Below are positions 52,303 through 61,172 of a DNA stretch of 64,000 nucleotides, in pieces; position 1 is the stretch's first letter, and every line of letters starts with the position of its first letter. The notes under the pieces are model-generated. The model did no database searches and was not told where the DNA came from. It was given only the letters and a program-made list of their open reading frames with translations. A program made the position numbers and the translations under genes. This DNA is from Altibacter sp. HG106 (lineage in GTDB: Bacteria > Bacteroidota > Bacteroidia > Flavobacteriales > Flavobacteriaceae). The stretch spans positions 1-64,000 of the forward strand of contig NZ_JAQQTD010000002.1 of the NCBI RefSeq assembly GCF_028561755.1, given 5' to 3'.

Positions 52303-53451
52303 ATGTCAGGTCTCTATCTACATATTCCATTCTGCAAGCAAGCCTGTCACTATTGTGATTTTCATTTTTCAACTTCCCTTAAAAAAAAGGAACCCTTGCT
52401 TCGGGCTATGGAAAACGAACTTCAGCTTCGCAAAAACGAACTCAAAGGTCCGCTTGAAACCATCTATTTTGGGGGTGGTACGCCAAGTTTATTGACTTCG
52501 GAAGAGATAGCACGGCTCTTATCCGTAATTTCAGATACCTTTTCCCTAGAGACCTCACCGGAAATCACCTTAGAAGCCAATCCCGATGATCTTTCCGAAG
52601 CCGTACTGGAACAACTGGCAAAAAGTCGGGTAAACCGACTGAGTATTGGCGTGCAGTCCTTTTTTGAGCAAGACCTCAAACTGATGAATCGCGCCCACAC
52701 CGCAGGAGAAGCCTGGGAGGTGATGCAGCGTGCTCTAGATTATTTTGAGAACGTAAGCATGGACCTCATCTATGGCATTCCCGACATGTCATTAGGGCGA
52801 TGGGAAGAAAACCTTGAAAAGGCCTTTGCGTTAAAAGTTCCCCATCTTTCGTGCTATGCCCTAACCGTAGAACCGCGAACCGCGCTGAAAAAATTTATCG
52901 AAAAAGGCATTGTGCCGCCGGTAGAAGATGAGGCTGCGCAACAACATCACGAGCTACTGGTCAAGGCTACCAAAGAAGAAGGGTACGTCAATTACGAGTT
53001 TTCCAATTTTGGAAAACCGGGCTACGCGTCTCGAAACAATCAAGGGTATTGGCTGGGGAAGCCGTATCTGGGGATCGGACCTTCAGCGCACAGCTACGAC
53101 GGCAGACAACGAAGTTGGAATATTGCCAACAATGCCCAATATATTAGGGCGCTGCAACGGGAAATTTTACCTATAGAACGGGAAACGCTCACCAAAACCG
53201 ATCGTTATAACGAATACGTGATGACGCGCTTACGACTACAGGAAGGAATGGACCTGAACGTGTTGGAAACCACCTTTGGAACGCTTTATCGAGACTATGC
53301 CGAACAGCAGGCCGCTACCCATATCGCACAAGGCTACCTACTTCAACAGGGAACAACCTTGCGCGTTTCAGAGAAAGGAAAGTTCCTGAGTGACGGTATT
53401 GCAAGTGATTTATTCTTAGTACATTTAAATCCTTCAGAAGAAACGCAATGA
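52303..53451 (+). CDS. hemW: HemW-like radical SAM protein
   Basis: 382 residues from the ATG at 52303 (a TTG lies directly before it). The radical SAM cluster motif CKQACHYC is at about 11-18 (CxxxCxYC), with GLYLHIPFC before it. YFGGGTPSLL, SIGVQSF and GIPDMSLGRWEENL follow as in HemW/HemN-like proteins. HemW is a haem chaperone in several bacteria; older annotations call it coproporphyrinogen III oxidase, which needs an extra N-terminal feature that is absent here. It overlaps the next gene start by four bases. Confidence 0.92.
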   Translation: MSGLYLHIPFCKQACHYCDFHFSTSLKKKEPLLRAMENELQLRKNELKGPLETIYFGGGTPSLLTSEEIARLLSVISDTFSLETSPEITLEANPDDLSEAVLEQLAKSRVNRLSIGVQSFFEQDLKLMNRAHTAGEAWEVMQRALDYFENVSMDLIYGIPDMSLGRWEENLEKAFALKVPHLSCYALTVEPRTALKKFIEKGIVPPVEDEAAQQHHELLVKATKEEGYVNYEFSNFGKPGYASRNNQGYWLGKPYLGIGPSAHSYDGRQRSWNIANNAQYIRALQREILPIERETLTKTDRYNEYVMTRLRLQEGMDLNVLETTFGTLYRDYAEQQAATHIAQGYLLQQGTTLRVSEKGKFLSDGIASDLFLVHLNPSEETQ

Positions 53452-54194
53452 AAGCTACCCTTAAGATAGATGAGCGACTTATAACGATCGACTTGCACGC
53501 ACCGATCGACATCTCATTGACGCTGCGCGGATCTGAAGAGAACCCGGTGGCCTGGTATCTGGATACACCTAAAATAGAGCCGGTACAGCTTGGTGATTGG
53601 AAGGGCAGTGTTGCTGAAGGCGCCTCTGTCAATTTCAATAACATCTATTTCAACCCACATGCGCATGCCACCCATACCGAATCGGTGGGGCATATTACGA
53701 AGGAAGCGCATTCGATCGCCAGGCTATTAGACCGATATTTTTTTCTGGCGGAAGTGATTACCGTAGTGCCTGAAACCGTGGGAGACGATCAAATTATTCC
53801 CGCAATAGAAATTAAAAAAATGTTGAACGGTAGTACACCGGAAGCGCTGATCATTAGAACCCTCCCGAACACCGACGAAAAACAGCAGAAAAAGTATTCC
53901 CACAGTAATTGGCCGTACCTTCACGAAGATGCGGCGGCCTATATGCGCAACTTGGGAATACAACATTTGTTGATCGATTTGCCCTCGGTAGATAAAGAGA
54001 AAGACGAAGGGGCATTGGCGGCGCATAAGGCTTTTTGGAATGTACCCGAAGCCCCCCGTTACAACGCAACCATTACAGAATTGATCTACGTGCCAAACGA
54101 AGTGGCCGACGGTAGATATGTACTGAACTTACAACACGCTAATTTTGAAAATGATGCCGCGCCCAGTAGACCTGTATTATATGCTATAGAATGA
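53448..54194 (+). CDS. Cyclase-family (kynurenine formamidase-like) hydrolase
   Basis: 248 residues. ISLTLRGSE at the start and FNPHAHATHTESVGHI carry the metal-binding His pair of the cyclase/KynB family. The last third has LLIDLPSVDKEKDEGALAAHKAFW, the pattern LPSVDREEDGG-like of the family. It probably hydrolyses an amide or lactone with a metal centre in the cytoplasm. It overlaps hemW and the following DUF4260 gene by ATGA, which implies translational coupling, though not one pathway. Confidence 0.85.
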   Translation: MKATLKIDERLITIDLHAPIDISLTLRGSEENPVAWYLDTPKIEPVQLGDWKGSVAEGASVNFNNIYFNPHAHATHTESVGHITKEAHSIARLLDRYFFLAEVITVVPETVGDDQIIPAIEIKKMLNGSTPEALIIRTLPNTDEKQQKKYSHSNWPYLHEDAAAYMRNLGIQHLLIDLPSVDKEKDEGALAAHKAFWNVPEAPRYNATITELIYVPNEVADGRYVLNLQHANFENDAAPSRPVLYAIE

Positions 54195-54544
54195 AAACAG
54201 TATTGAAAATAGAAGAGTGGATGCAGTTTCTCGCTGGACTGTATTTTTTTTCGCAACTTGAATTTGCCTGGTGGTGGTTTCCGGTGTTGATTCTTACGCC
54301 AGATATTGGTATGTTGGGGTATCTCCAAAGCCCACGAACTGGGGCGCTTACCTATAATCTGTTCCATCATAAAGGAATCGCCATCGCGCTAGTACTCCTG
54401 GGGATTCTCACAAACTATCCTTGGATGCTGTTGGTAGGAATTATACTGTTTTCTCATGCCTCCTTGGATCGGGCCGTGGGATATGGCCTCAAATACAAAG
54501 ATCATTTTAAACATACCCATCTCGACAAAATAAAAAATGCCTAA
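54191..54544 (+). CDS. DUF4260 membrane protein
   Basis: 117 residues. Segments FAWWWFPVLILTPDIGMLGYL, GALTYNLFHHKGIAIALVLLG and WMLLVGIILFSHASLDRAVGYGLKY match DUF4260, a small four-helix membrane family with conserved His and Asp. The function is unknown. Its ends overlap the previous and next genes by four and one bases. Confidence 0.88.
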   Translation: MKTVLKIEEWMQFLAGLYFFSQLEFAWWWFPVLILTPDIGMLGYLQSPRTGALTYNLFHHKGIAIALVLLGILTNYPWMLLVGIILFSHASLDRAVGYGLKYKDHFKHTHLDKIKNA

Positions 54545-55170
54545 TGGAAACATTGTTTTTAGGACTGGGTCTAGGTGCCATCGCTGCCTACTTCATTTTC
54601 GGTTGGGTAACCAAAGATCGAAAAAAACAACGAGCACAGCGGCAATCGGTGGTGTTGATGCGACAAATTCGGTCTGTATGTAAGCTGATCACGGTAGAAG
54701 GTGATTTTTCAGAGATTTATCATTACGAGAGTATGAAGCACAAATGGGTTAACCGTCTCTTAGGAAAGAAAAAAGCGCTGGTGCTTATCGAGGCCAAAGC
54801 GCATGTGGGGTTCGATCTTACGACGCTTCAATTGGAACCCGATGAAGCACAGCGAACAATTATTGTGAGTCAGTTTCCAAAGCCCGAATTGCTCTCAATT
54901 GAAACCGACTTCAAGTATTATGATAAGAAAGAAGGTTGGGCCAATCCGTTTACGGCTTCCGACCTCACCGAAATCAATGCCGAAGCGAAACAATACATTG
55001 TCGATAAAATACCGGGCAGCGGGTTGTTGGAAGAGGCACACCAACAGGCTTACGAAACCATGCAGTTATTAGAAAACCTGGCGGCTACCATTCATTGGAA
55101 AGTAGATTACTCACAGCTCACTCCCCATCATACTTCTTTGCTACAAAATGAAAACAATAACAATAGTTAG
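54544..55170 (+). CDS. DUF4230 protein
   Basis: 208 residues. An N-terminal membrane anchor (TLFLGLGLGAIAAYFIFGWV) is followed by the DUF4230 body: VCKLITVEGDFSEIYHYE, ALVLIEAKAHVGFDLTTL and IVSQFPKPELLSIETDFKYYDKKEGWANPFTASD. Probably a membrane-tethered protein facing the periplasm. Its role is not established. Co-transcribed with DUF4260. Confidence 0.9.
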   Translation: METLFLGLGLGAIAAYFIFGWVTKDRKKQRAQRQSVVLMRQIRSVCKLITVEGDFSEIYHYESMKHKWVNRLLGKKKALVLIEAKAHVGFDLTTLQLEPDEAQRTIIVSQFPKPELLSIETDFKYYDKKEGWANPFTASDLTEINAEAKQYIVDKIPGSGLLEEAHQQAYETMQLLENLAATIHWKVDYSQLTPHHTSLLQNENNNNS

Positions 55171-56092
55171 GGTCCTTTTTTTACTGGGGTACCTTGGTAG
55201 TCCAATGCTACAGGCACAAGATTTCGAGCGTGTTGATGCCACCATAGAACTCTATCCTTCTTCTTTTGATTCGACAACAGAACTGGCCCATTTTATCAAT
55301 CGCGATTTCTCTTCCGAAGCCGAAAAGGTACGGGCTATTTATACCTGGATCATTTCGAATGTGGCCTACGACCCTGATGAATACAAAAAGTTTAACTTCA
55401 ACTTTAAAAATTACCGCGAGCGGAATGTCAAAGAAGAAAAAACACGCCAGCAAGTGATTGCCCGAACCCTGCAAGAAGGGATCGCTGTTTGTGAAGGCTA
55501 TGCGATGCTTTTTGAAAAACTCTGTGAGGAAGTAGGGATTTCAAGCTACCTAGTGCGAGGGGATACCAAAACCCATTTCAACGATATCGGTCGGTCTTTC
55601 AACACCAATCACATGTGGAATATTGCAAAGATAGATGGCACCTATTTTCACTTCGATCCTACTTGGGGAGCGGGAAGATATGATGGAGCTTTTATATTTG
55701 ATCCTAGCTATGTGTACTTTCAAACTCCTGCGGAAGTATTTATCAATAGTCATTTCCCGGAGTTGGAGGAAGATCAGTTACTCGAACCGCCAGTCTCATT
55801 CGAAGCCTTTAGCGAGCGTCCTTTGTTGTTGCAGGATCGATTCGATTTCTCTGCACTGGAAACACCAACCAAAGGAGTGTTGCGATTGGAAACCTTTTTG
55901 GGGAACATTCCTTTTAGTATCCATACCAAAGCCCCGGAGACCCTTGCCTATCGCATGAATGAGACCTATGCTGAAATTCCTTTTGAAATGCGCGAAGGAA
56001 GGCTACAGTTTGAAGTTCCGCTCTCTTTGGGGGCACAATTTCTCCTGATTTACATGAACGAACAACCTGTGTTGGGATATAAAATTAAGTAG
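55148..56092 (+). CDS. Secreted transglutaminase-like protein
   Basis: 314 residues, starting inside the previous gene (23-base overlap). Signal peptide (IVRVLFLLGYLGSPMLQAQ). The catalytic triad is visible: Cys in GIAVCEGYA (about 118), His in NHMWNIAKIDG (about 157), and Asp in FHFDPTWGAG (about 172). The C-terminal 110 residues are a beta-rich domain. Transglutaminase-like or cysteine-peptidase activity in the periplasm is expected. Confidence 0.87.
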   Translation: MKTITIVRVLFLLGYLGSPMLQAQDFERVDATIELYPSSFDSTTELAHFINRDFSSEAEKVRAIYTWIISNVAYDPDEYKKFNFNFKNYRERNVKEEKTRQQVIARTLQEGIAVCEGYAMLFEKLCEEVGISSYLVRGDTKTHFNDIGRSFNTNHMWNIAKIDGTYFHFDPTWGAGRYDGAFIFDPSYVYFQTPAEVFINSHFPELEEDQLLEPPVSFEAFSERPLLLQDRFDFSALETPTKGVLRLETFLGNIPFSIHTKAPETLAYRMNETYAEIPFEMREGRLQFEVPLSLGAQFLLIYMNEQPVLGYKIK

Positions 56093-56094
56093 GT

Positions 56095-56454
56095 ATGAAT
56101 ATTGAGCAATTTAGAGACTACTGTCTTCAGAAAAAAGGTGTCACCGAATCATTTCCTTTTGACAATGATACCTTGGTGTTTAAAGTGATGAACAAGATGT
56201 TTGCATTGGCAAGTCTGGAACGGCAGCCATTAACCGCTAATTTAAAATGCGATCCTGAACGTTCGTTAGAATTGCGCGAAGCGTACGACGGACTCATAAT
56301 CCCTGGGTATCATATGAACAAGAAACATTGGAATACCGTGACCTTGGAAGGTGCCATACCTGCCGAGTTGCTATATGAACTTATCGACCATTCGTATCAA
56401 TTGATCGTAGACGGCTTACCCAAAAAAGTGAGAGAAGCACACGCCAAACTATAG
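56095..56454 (+). CDS. MmcQ/YjbR-family protein
   Basis: 119 residues. IEQFRDYCLQKKGVTESFPFDNDTLVFKVMNKMFAL and LKCDPERSLELREAYDGLIIPGYHMNKKHWNTVTL are the family signature (YjbR, double wing DNA-binding-like fold). It starts two bases after the transglutaminase stop. Often annotated MmcQ for its place in mitomycin clusters, but it is a widespread protein of unclear role. Confidence 0.9.
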   Translation: MNIEQFRDYCLQKKGVTESFPFDNDTLVFKVMNKMFALASLERQPLTANLKCDPERSLELREAYDGLIIPGYHMNKKHWNTVTLEGAIPAELLYELIDHSYQLIVDGLPKKVREAHAKL

Positions 56455-56456
56455 AC

Positions 56457-57704
56457 ATGTCAAAAAGTGTGGTAATAGTGGGGGGAGGTATCGTTGGCTT
56501 ATGTACGGCCTTCTATCTCGAGCAAGAAGGGTTTCAGGTGACTCTCTTAGACCAGTCTGATATGAGCTCGGGCGCTTCGTATGTGAACGCAGGATTTGTT
56601 TCGCCCAGTCATTTGGTGCCGTTAGCTTCACCTGGGATGGTGCGGCAAGGACTTAAATGGATGTTTAACCGTGCGAGTCCGTTGTACATAAAACCAAGAC
56701 TTGAAAAAGATTTTCTACGTTGGGCGCGAGCATTTCAGAAGAGTTGTACCGCAGCCAAGTCTGCCAAAGCCGTTCAGGCCATTAAAGACCTCTCTGTGAA
56801 GAGTGTGGAGCTGTATCAGGAGCTATTGACCTTACCCGCATTTCAATTTCATCTTGAAAACAAAGGACTGCTAACGCTTTGCATCACTCACAAAGCGTTG
56901 GAGAAAGAACAACAACTCCAACAGTTGGTACAGCGGGAAGGACTAGGAGCTACGATGCTTACCAAAAACCAGGTAAAGGCCTTAGAACCATCCGTTTCAG
57001 ATGCTGTTCTAGGAGGGGTTCATTACCAATGCGATTGGCACAGTACTCCACATAAGGTCATGCAGCAGCTAAAAACACATTTGAAACAGCAAGGCGTTAC
57101 CATTCTTCCGAAGCAGGCGGTGGTAGGATTCAAAAAGAAAGGAACGCGCATTCTGGCGGCACAGACAGCTACCTCCACGTTTGAGGCGGATCAGTTTGTG
57201 CTAGCAGCGGGAAGCTGGAGCCGTTCGCTGGCTGCCTCACTAGGACTCTCATTACTGCTGGAAGCGGGGAAAGGGTATCGTATTGATGTGTCGCGTAGGC
57301 TTCCTATTACATTGCCGGCCATTCTTGCCGAATCAAAAGTAGCAGTAACGCCTATGGAGCACGCTACTCGATTTGCGGGTACTATGGAACTTTCAGGAAT
57401 CAACACGAAAATTAGAAAAGAACGGGTAGAAGCTATAGCCAGAGCTGTGCCCCATTATTATAATGCCGTGTCTGTTTCTGAAGCGGAACAAGCTCAAGTG
57501 GCTTGTGGATTGCGCCCGGTGACTCCTGATGGATTGCCCTACATTGGCCGTACCGCTGCTTACGACAATCTTGCTATTGCCACAGGGCATGCCATGATGG
57601 GATGGAGTATGGCACCTGCAACCGGTGCTATAATCGCCGCAATCTTATCCGGAAAAAAATGCCCGTTTTCCGTTGCCTCTTTTCATCCGGATCGCAGCTT
57701 TTAG
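56457..57704 (+). CDS. FAD-dependent D-amino-acid dehydrogenase-like oxidoreductase
   Basis: 415 residues. The FAD Rossmann motif VVIVGGGIVGLCTAFYL is at 4-20, then SSGASYVNAGFVSPSHLVPLASPGM, the flavin-isoalloxazine region of DadA. The C-terminal signature is GLRPVTPDGLPYIGRT and ATGHAMMGWSMAPATG. It should oxidise D-amino acids (or sarcosine/glycine-type substrates) and pass electrons to the respiratory chain. It follows MmcQ by two bases and ends the hemW-to-DadA run, overlapping the opposite-strand gene by four bases. Confidence 0.9.
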   Translation: MSKSVVIVGGGIVGLCTAFYLEQEGFQVTLLDQSDMSSGASYVNAGFVSPSHLVPLASPGMVRQGLKWMFNRASPLYIKPRLEKDFLRWARAFQKSCTAAKSAKAVQAIKDLSVKSVELYQELLTLPAFQFHLENKGLLTLCITHKALEKEQQLQQLVQREGLGATMLTKNQVKALEPSVSDAVLGGVHYQCDWHSTPHKVMQQLKTHLKQQGVTILPKQAVVGFKKKGTRILAAQTATSTFEADQFVLAAGSWSRSLAASLGLSLLLEAGKGYRIDVSRRLPITLPAILAESKVAVTPMEHATRFAGTMELSGINTKIRKERVEAIARAVPHYYNAVSVSEAEQAQVACGLRPVTPDGLPYIGRTAAYDNLAIATGHAMMGWSMAPATGAIIAAILSGKKCPFSVASFHPDRSF

Positions 57705-58138
57705 CCGCAGGACATATCCGCTACAATCTTCCACTCGCCATCGATTTTCTTAAAGATAATCATAAACACACCTTCGGCATTGCCTTTGGTCCGCTCCAGA
57801 TGATAGGCACCCATCACCCAATAACTGGTAGCATCGATGGGTGACACATCATTAATGGTAAAGCGAAGGGTTCCCGAGTCGGCTGGAGAAGGATAGCCTC
57901 TTTTGTAATTGTTAAGGGTAGCTTGCCACCCTTTGGTGAGACCGCTGGCACCGTAGAACGTTAAGGAATCACTTTTCCAATAGCCTTCCATAAAACCTTC
58001 AAGATCGTGGGCACTCCACGCTTTTTCCTGTGCTTTCATAACCGTTAAGATGGCTTTTTTATCTTCGGAATAGGATTGTCCATAGACAAAATAGACCATT
58101 GAAAAAAGCAGGCAAAGGGTGAGATAAATTGATTTCAT
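57701..58138 (-). CDS. Secreted DUF4440/SnoaL-like protein
   Basis: 145 residues from the ATG at 58138; a start at 58147 adds three residues. Signal MKSIYLTLCLLFSMVYFVYGQ. Mature part: KAILTVMKAQEKAWSAHDLEGFMEGYWKSDSLTFYG, LNNYKRGYPSPADSGTLRF, YWVMGAYHLER and VFMIIFKKIDGEWKIVADMS, an NTF2-like fold. It is similar in kind to the protein at 44859. Divergent from the ATP-grasp gene. Confidence 0.85.
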   Translation of the reverse strand: MKSIYLTLCLLFSMVYFVYGQSYSEDKKAILTVMKAQEKAWSAHDLEGFMEGYWKSDSLTFYGASGLTKGWQATLNNYKRGYPSPADSGTLRFTINDVSPIDATSYWVMGAYHLERTKGNAEGVFMIIFKKIDGEWKIVADMSCG

Positions 58139-58184
58139 ACCGTACATTTAGATGGTAAAAATAAGTTTATTTTCTATTCCGAAA

Positions 58185-59093
58185 ATGTATCCTATGCCAA
58201 CCATTACCTTAGTTACCGAACAGCGATATGCACATCCCAAAAAGAAGACTCCTTATATTGCGAATATCTTGAAGGAATATGAACTCCTGAAAGCTGCCTT
58301 GGAAGCCGAAGGGTTTTTGGTGAAGCGTACCGCCTGGGACAATCCAAACTATGCTTGGGAAAACAGTGATGCCGTGGTTCTCAGAACGACATGGGATTAC
58401 TACGAGCGATATGACGAGTTTATGACATGGCTGGAATCGGTACCGCAAAAAACGCATTTGATCAATTCCATCGATATGGTACGATGGAATGTCAATAAGC
58501 ATTACTTGCATGACCTTCAACAAAAGCAGATTCCTATCGTCCCCACCTTTTTTGCGAGCACCAAAACCCATAGGTCGCTCGAAGAAATTTGTAAGACGAA
58601 TGCATGGGAGCATGTAATCGTAAAGCCTGCAATTGGAGCAGCGGCCTATCTAACATATCAATTACAGGGCTCCCAGATTCAAGCCTTTACTCCTCGGTTT
58701 GCCGAACTCCTTGCACAGCGAGATATGCTAGTACAACCCTTTCAGAAGTCCATTACACAAAAAGGAGAGGCTTCGCTGATGGTATTTGGAGGAAGATTCA
58801 CCCATGCTATTCTGAAAAAGGCGAAGGCGGGCGATTTTCGCGTGCAGGATGATTTTGGAGGAACCGTACATTCATATGAAGCTTCCGAAGCGGAGATCAC
58901 ACTTGCTGAAAATGCTATGAATAGTTGTCTATCCCTTCCGGTGTATGGACGTGTGGATATCATGTGGGATGAAGCCGGAGCTCCTATGGTTTCAGAATTA
59001 GAATTGATTGAACCCGAAATTTGGTTGCGTGATCATCCTTCTGCAGCACATCAATTCGCCCGTGCTATTAAGACCAAGATGGGGCAAGTCTAA
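58185..59093 (+). CDS. ATP-grasp (RimK/glutathione synthetase-like) enzyme
   Basis: 302 residues from the ATG at 58185; 58152 and 58194 are alternatives. It starts with ITLVTEQRYAHP, then VVLRTTWDYYERYDEF, WEHVIVKPAIGAAAYLTYQL (ATP-binding lysine and glycine loop), MLVQPFQKSI, GEASLMVFGGRFTHAILKK and GRVDIMWDEAGAPMVSELELIEPEIWL, the metal-binding acids. It should ligate a carboxylate to an amine with ATP. The product is unknown. Its end overlaps the M23 gene by 26 bases. Confidence 0.85.
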   Translation: MYPMPTITLVTEQRYAHPKKKTPYIANILKEYELLKAALEAEGFLVKRTAWDNPNYAWENSDAVVLRTTWDYYERYDEFMTWLESVPQKTHLINSIDMVRWNVNKHYLHDLQQKQIPIVPTFFASTKTHRSLEEICKTNAWEHVIVKPAIGAAAYLTYQLQGSQIQAFTPRFAELLAQRDMLVQPFQKSITQKGEASLMVFGGRFTHAILKKAKAGDFRVQDDFGGTVHSYEASEAEITLAENAMNSCLSLPVYGRVDIMWDEAGAPMVSELELIEPEIWLRDHPSAAHQFARAIKTKMGQV

Positions 59094-59802
59094 GGGCGGG
59101 ACCCTGGGGAAGATGCTCTTTGAACAGCAGATCGGGGTTGGGGCACAATGCCATCCAGTGATCCAATTCAGAGGGGTAGGCAGTACCGGGATAGTTTTCG
59201 GTATTTCCCAGTAAGTGGGTTAAAATTTGAAAATGCAAATGCGGCACCCAGTCCCCGTTTTCTGAAGCACCTCCAATCCAACCCAGTTGGTCTCCTTGTG
59301 CAAGGGTGGTACCTGCCGGGCTATGAACCAATGAATCTTCTGAGAGATGCCCATACAGGGTATAGAATCGTTGGTCTTTTATACGGTGTTCTACAACCAG
59401 TAGGGGTCCGTAATCCTTATGAAATGCGTTGTTGTGAGAAATAACCACCGTTCCGGGCAAGGGACAATGAAGAGGGGTTCGATCGGCAACCCAAAAATCG
59501 GTACCCAAATGGATGTTTCGATATTCTTTGCCTGTAGGCGTTTGGCGCTGGTAGCGATCGGTATTATAAAAGGAACGAGCTTCCAGATACCCATTGGCAA
59601 TTAATGCGTCGGGGTGTTGCTGCTGAAACCGATCCATACGGTGCTGTGCGGTTTCCAGATTTTCATGAACCGGATCGGTTCCGAAGAAGGTGCTGCCAAC
59701 CGACATGTCCGGCGCTTCTACACGACTAAAGGGAAGCGTTGGAAACATATCGTGCAATGAGCACTGCATAGTGAGGTATGTATGTACTTCTTCTGACTTC
59801 AC
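59068..59802 (-). CDS. M23-family metallopeptidase
   Basis: 244 residues from a GTG at 59802; an ATG at 59769 is an alternative. The M23 signatures are RNIHLGTDFW (His and Asp ligands, near 123-130) and HLHFQILTH near the C-terminus (about 205). No signal peptide is visible. It would cut peptidoglycan cross-links if exported; a cytoplasmic role is possible given the missing signal. It is tail-to-tail with the ATP-grasp gene. Confidence 0.8.
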   Translation of the reverse strand: MKSEEVHTYLTMQCSLHDMFPTLPFSRVEAPDMSVGSTFFGTDPVHENLETAQHRMDRFQQQHPDALIANGYLEARSFYNTDRYQRQTPTGKEYRNIHLGTDFWVADRTPLHCPLPGTVVISHNNAFHKDYGPLLVVEHRIKDQRFYTLYGHLSEDSLVHSPAGTTLAQGDQLGWIGGASENGDWVPHLHFQILTHLLGNTENYPGTAYPSELDHWMALCPNPDLLFKEHLPQGPALRLAPSWS

Positions 59803-59861
59803 GATTTGTTGCGTGTTATTCGGAAAGTGAAGATAGCGAAATCCGGAATATCTTGAGATAC

Positions 59862-60962
59862 CTAAAGCACGGATTTTTGCTTTTTATAGAACGCATCTGC
59901 CTGCAGCTGCATCAGCTCCCTGGCTTTCTGTCGTTTGTAATCATAAAGCTCCTGCTCTTCTGCGATATCAGCATACACTCGATTGTTTACTTCTCGATCG
60001 GTGGTAACTACTATTTCCCGTTGCATTTGTTGTTGCGTTACCCAAGATCGAACCGCTCCTTCCTGCTCAGCCAACTTGAGATCGTAGGCCCCTTTAGGCG
60101 AGAGAAGTTTTGCCAAAATTGGCGAGGTTTCAATGGCCAAGAACAATAAGAAAATAAAAAGAGAAGGCAGCCACGGTAATTTATTTAAGGCGTTCACCCG
60201 TGCCATGAGTCCGTCGAATCCATCTATCACCGGTTGGGTGCTGGCGACTTTTTCGTTGTATTCATTGGTTAGGGTCTGCTGTTGTGTCTCGAGCGCATTG
60301 ATTTTATCAGCATTGGTCGCTCTAAGATTCTGGAGCGCGGCCAGCTCGGCATCGTGTTTGTCGCGTTTTTCCTGGTAAACGGGTCCTTTACCCAAGATTT
60401 CGGTTCCGGCGCGGCCTTCTGCTTCGGCGATGTAGGTGTCGTATAAGGCGTTTACTTCGGCTTCTTTCGTACGGACTTCAGATTCCAGTTCTTCTATTTC
60501 TGCTGCTATGGCGTTGAGAGTAGGCGTATATTGCAGTGCTAATTGGTCTTGGTTTTCGAGCGTCATTGCATTTTTCTCTTCCAGAAGCACTTGATTGATC
60601 TCTTTCTCAAAGATTTTTAGCTCCAAAGGTTTTGAAATGACGATTGCTATTATAACGGCAAGCGCGATTCGGGGTGAGGCCTGGATCAGTTCATCGAAAA
60701 AATTATCTCGTTTTTTGATGGTGGAAACAATAAACCGGTCTAGATTAAAGATGAGTAAGCCCCAGATGATTCCGAAGAAAATTGCCGAGACATAACTGTC
60801 AAATACCGTAAACAAGGCATATGCGGCAGCAATGGTTGCCATGACAGCGGTGAAGAAAACCGTGGCACCAATTCCTGCATATTTAGTGCGCTCTCCGGCA
60901 GAGCACTGTTCAAGAATATCGGTGTCGGCTCCCGAGCAAAAAATAAAAAAACGTTGTAGCAT
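59862..60962 (-). CDS. DUF4407 membrane protein
   Basis: 366 residues. Four helices in the N-terminal part (TKYAGIGATVFFTAVMATIAAAYALFTVF, AIFFGIIWGLLIFNLDRFIV, IALAVIIAIVISKPL) and one near 265-285 (LPWLPSLFIFLLFLAIETSPIL) flank a long coiled coil (about 125-250). FNLDRFIVSTIKKRDNFFDE is the DUF4407 core. The function is unknown. The coil would face the periplasm or cytoplasm between the membrane parts. Confidence 0.9.
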   Translation of the reverse strand: MLQRFFIFCSGADTDILEQCSAGERTKYAGIGATVFFTAVMATIAAAYALFTVFDSYVSAIFFGIIWGLLIFNLDRFIVSTIKKRDNFFDELIQASPRIALAVIIAIVISKPLELKIFEKEINQVLLEEKNAMTLENQDQLALQYTPTLNAIAAEIEELESEVRTKEAEVNALYDTYIAEAEGRAGTEILGKGPVYQEKRDKHDAELAALQNLRATNADKINALETQQQTLTNEYNEKVASTQPVIDGFDGLMARVNALNKLPWLPSLFIFLLFLAIETSPILAKLLSPKGAYDLKLAEQEGAVRSWVTQQQMQREIVVTTDREVNNRVYADIAEEQELYDYKRQKARELMQLQADAFYKKQKSVL

Positions 60963-61077
60963 AAGACGCTGATTTTTTGATTGATGGAGTATTTAAAACG
61001 TATAATCACCTGCGATGTTGTGTGAGAAAGCGAATAATCGAAGCGTGTAGTTCTTCGATAAAACGAGAAATTAATCG

Positions 61078-61085
61078 TATTTTTG
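61078..61085 (+). promoter_or_regulatory. Bacteroidota -7 box TATTTTTG
   Basis: TATTTTTG at 61078-61085 (TAnnTTTG) lies 88 bases before the ATG at 61173, giving a leader of about 80 bases. The -33 box is not clear. It probably drives the gene at 61173. Confidence 0.45.
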
Positions 61086-61172
61086 CCGCGCGAAACGCTC
61101 CCCTTTTTTAATAACTTTTGTTCATAGAGGTTCCGAAAGAACATTTATGGCAAAGAAACAAACCCAATACTT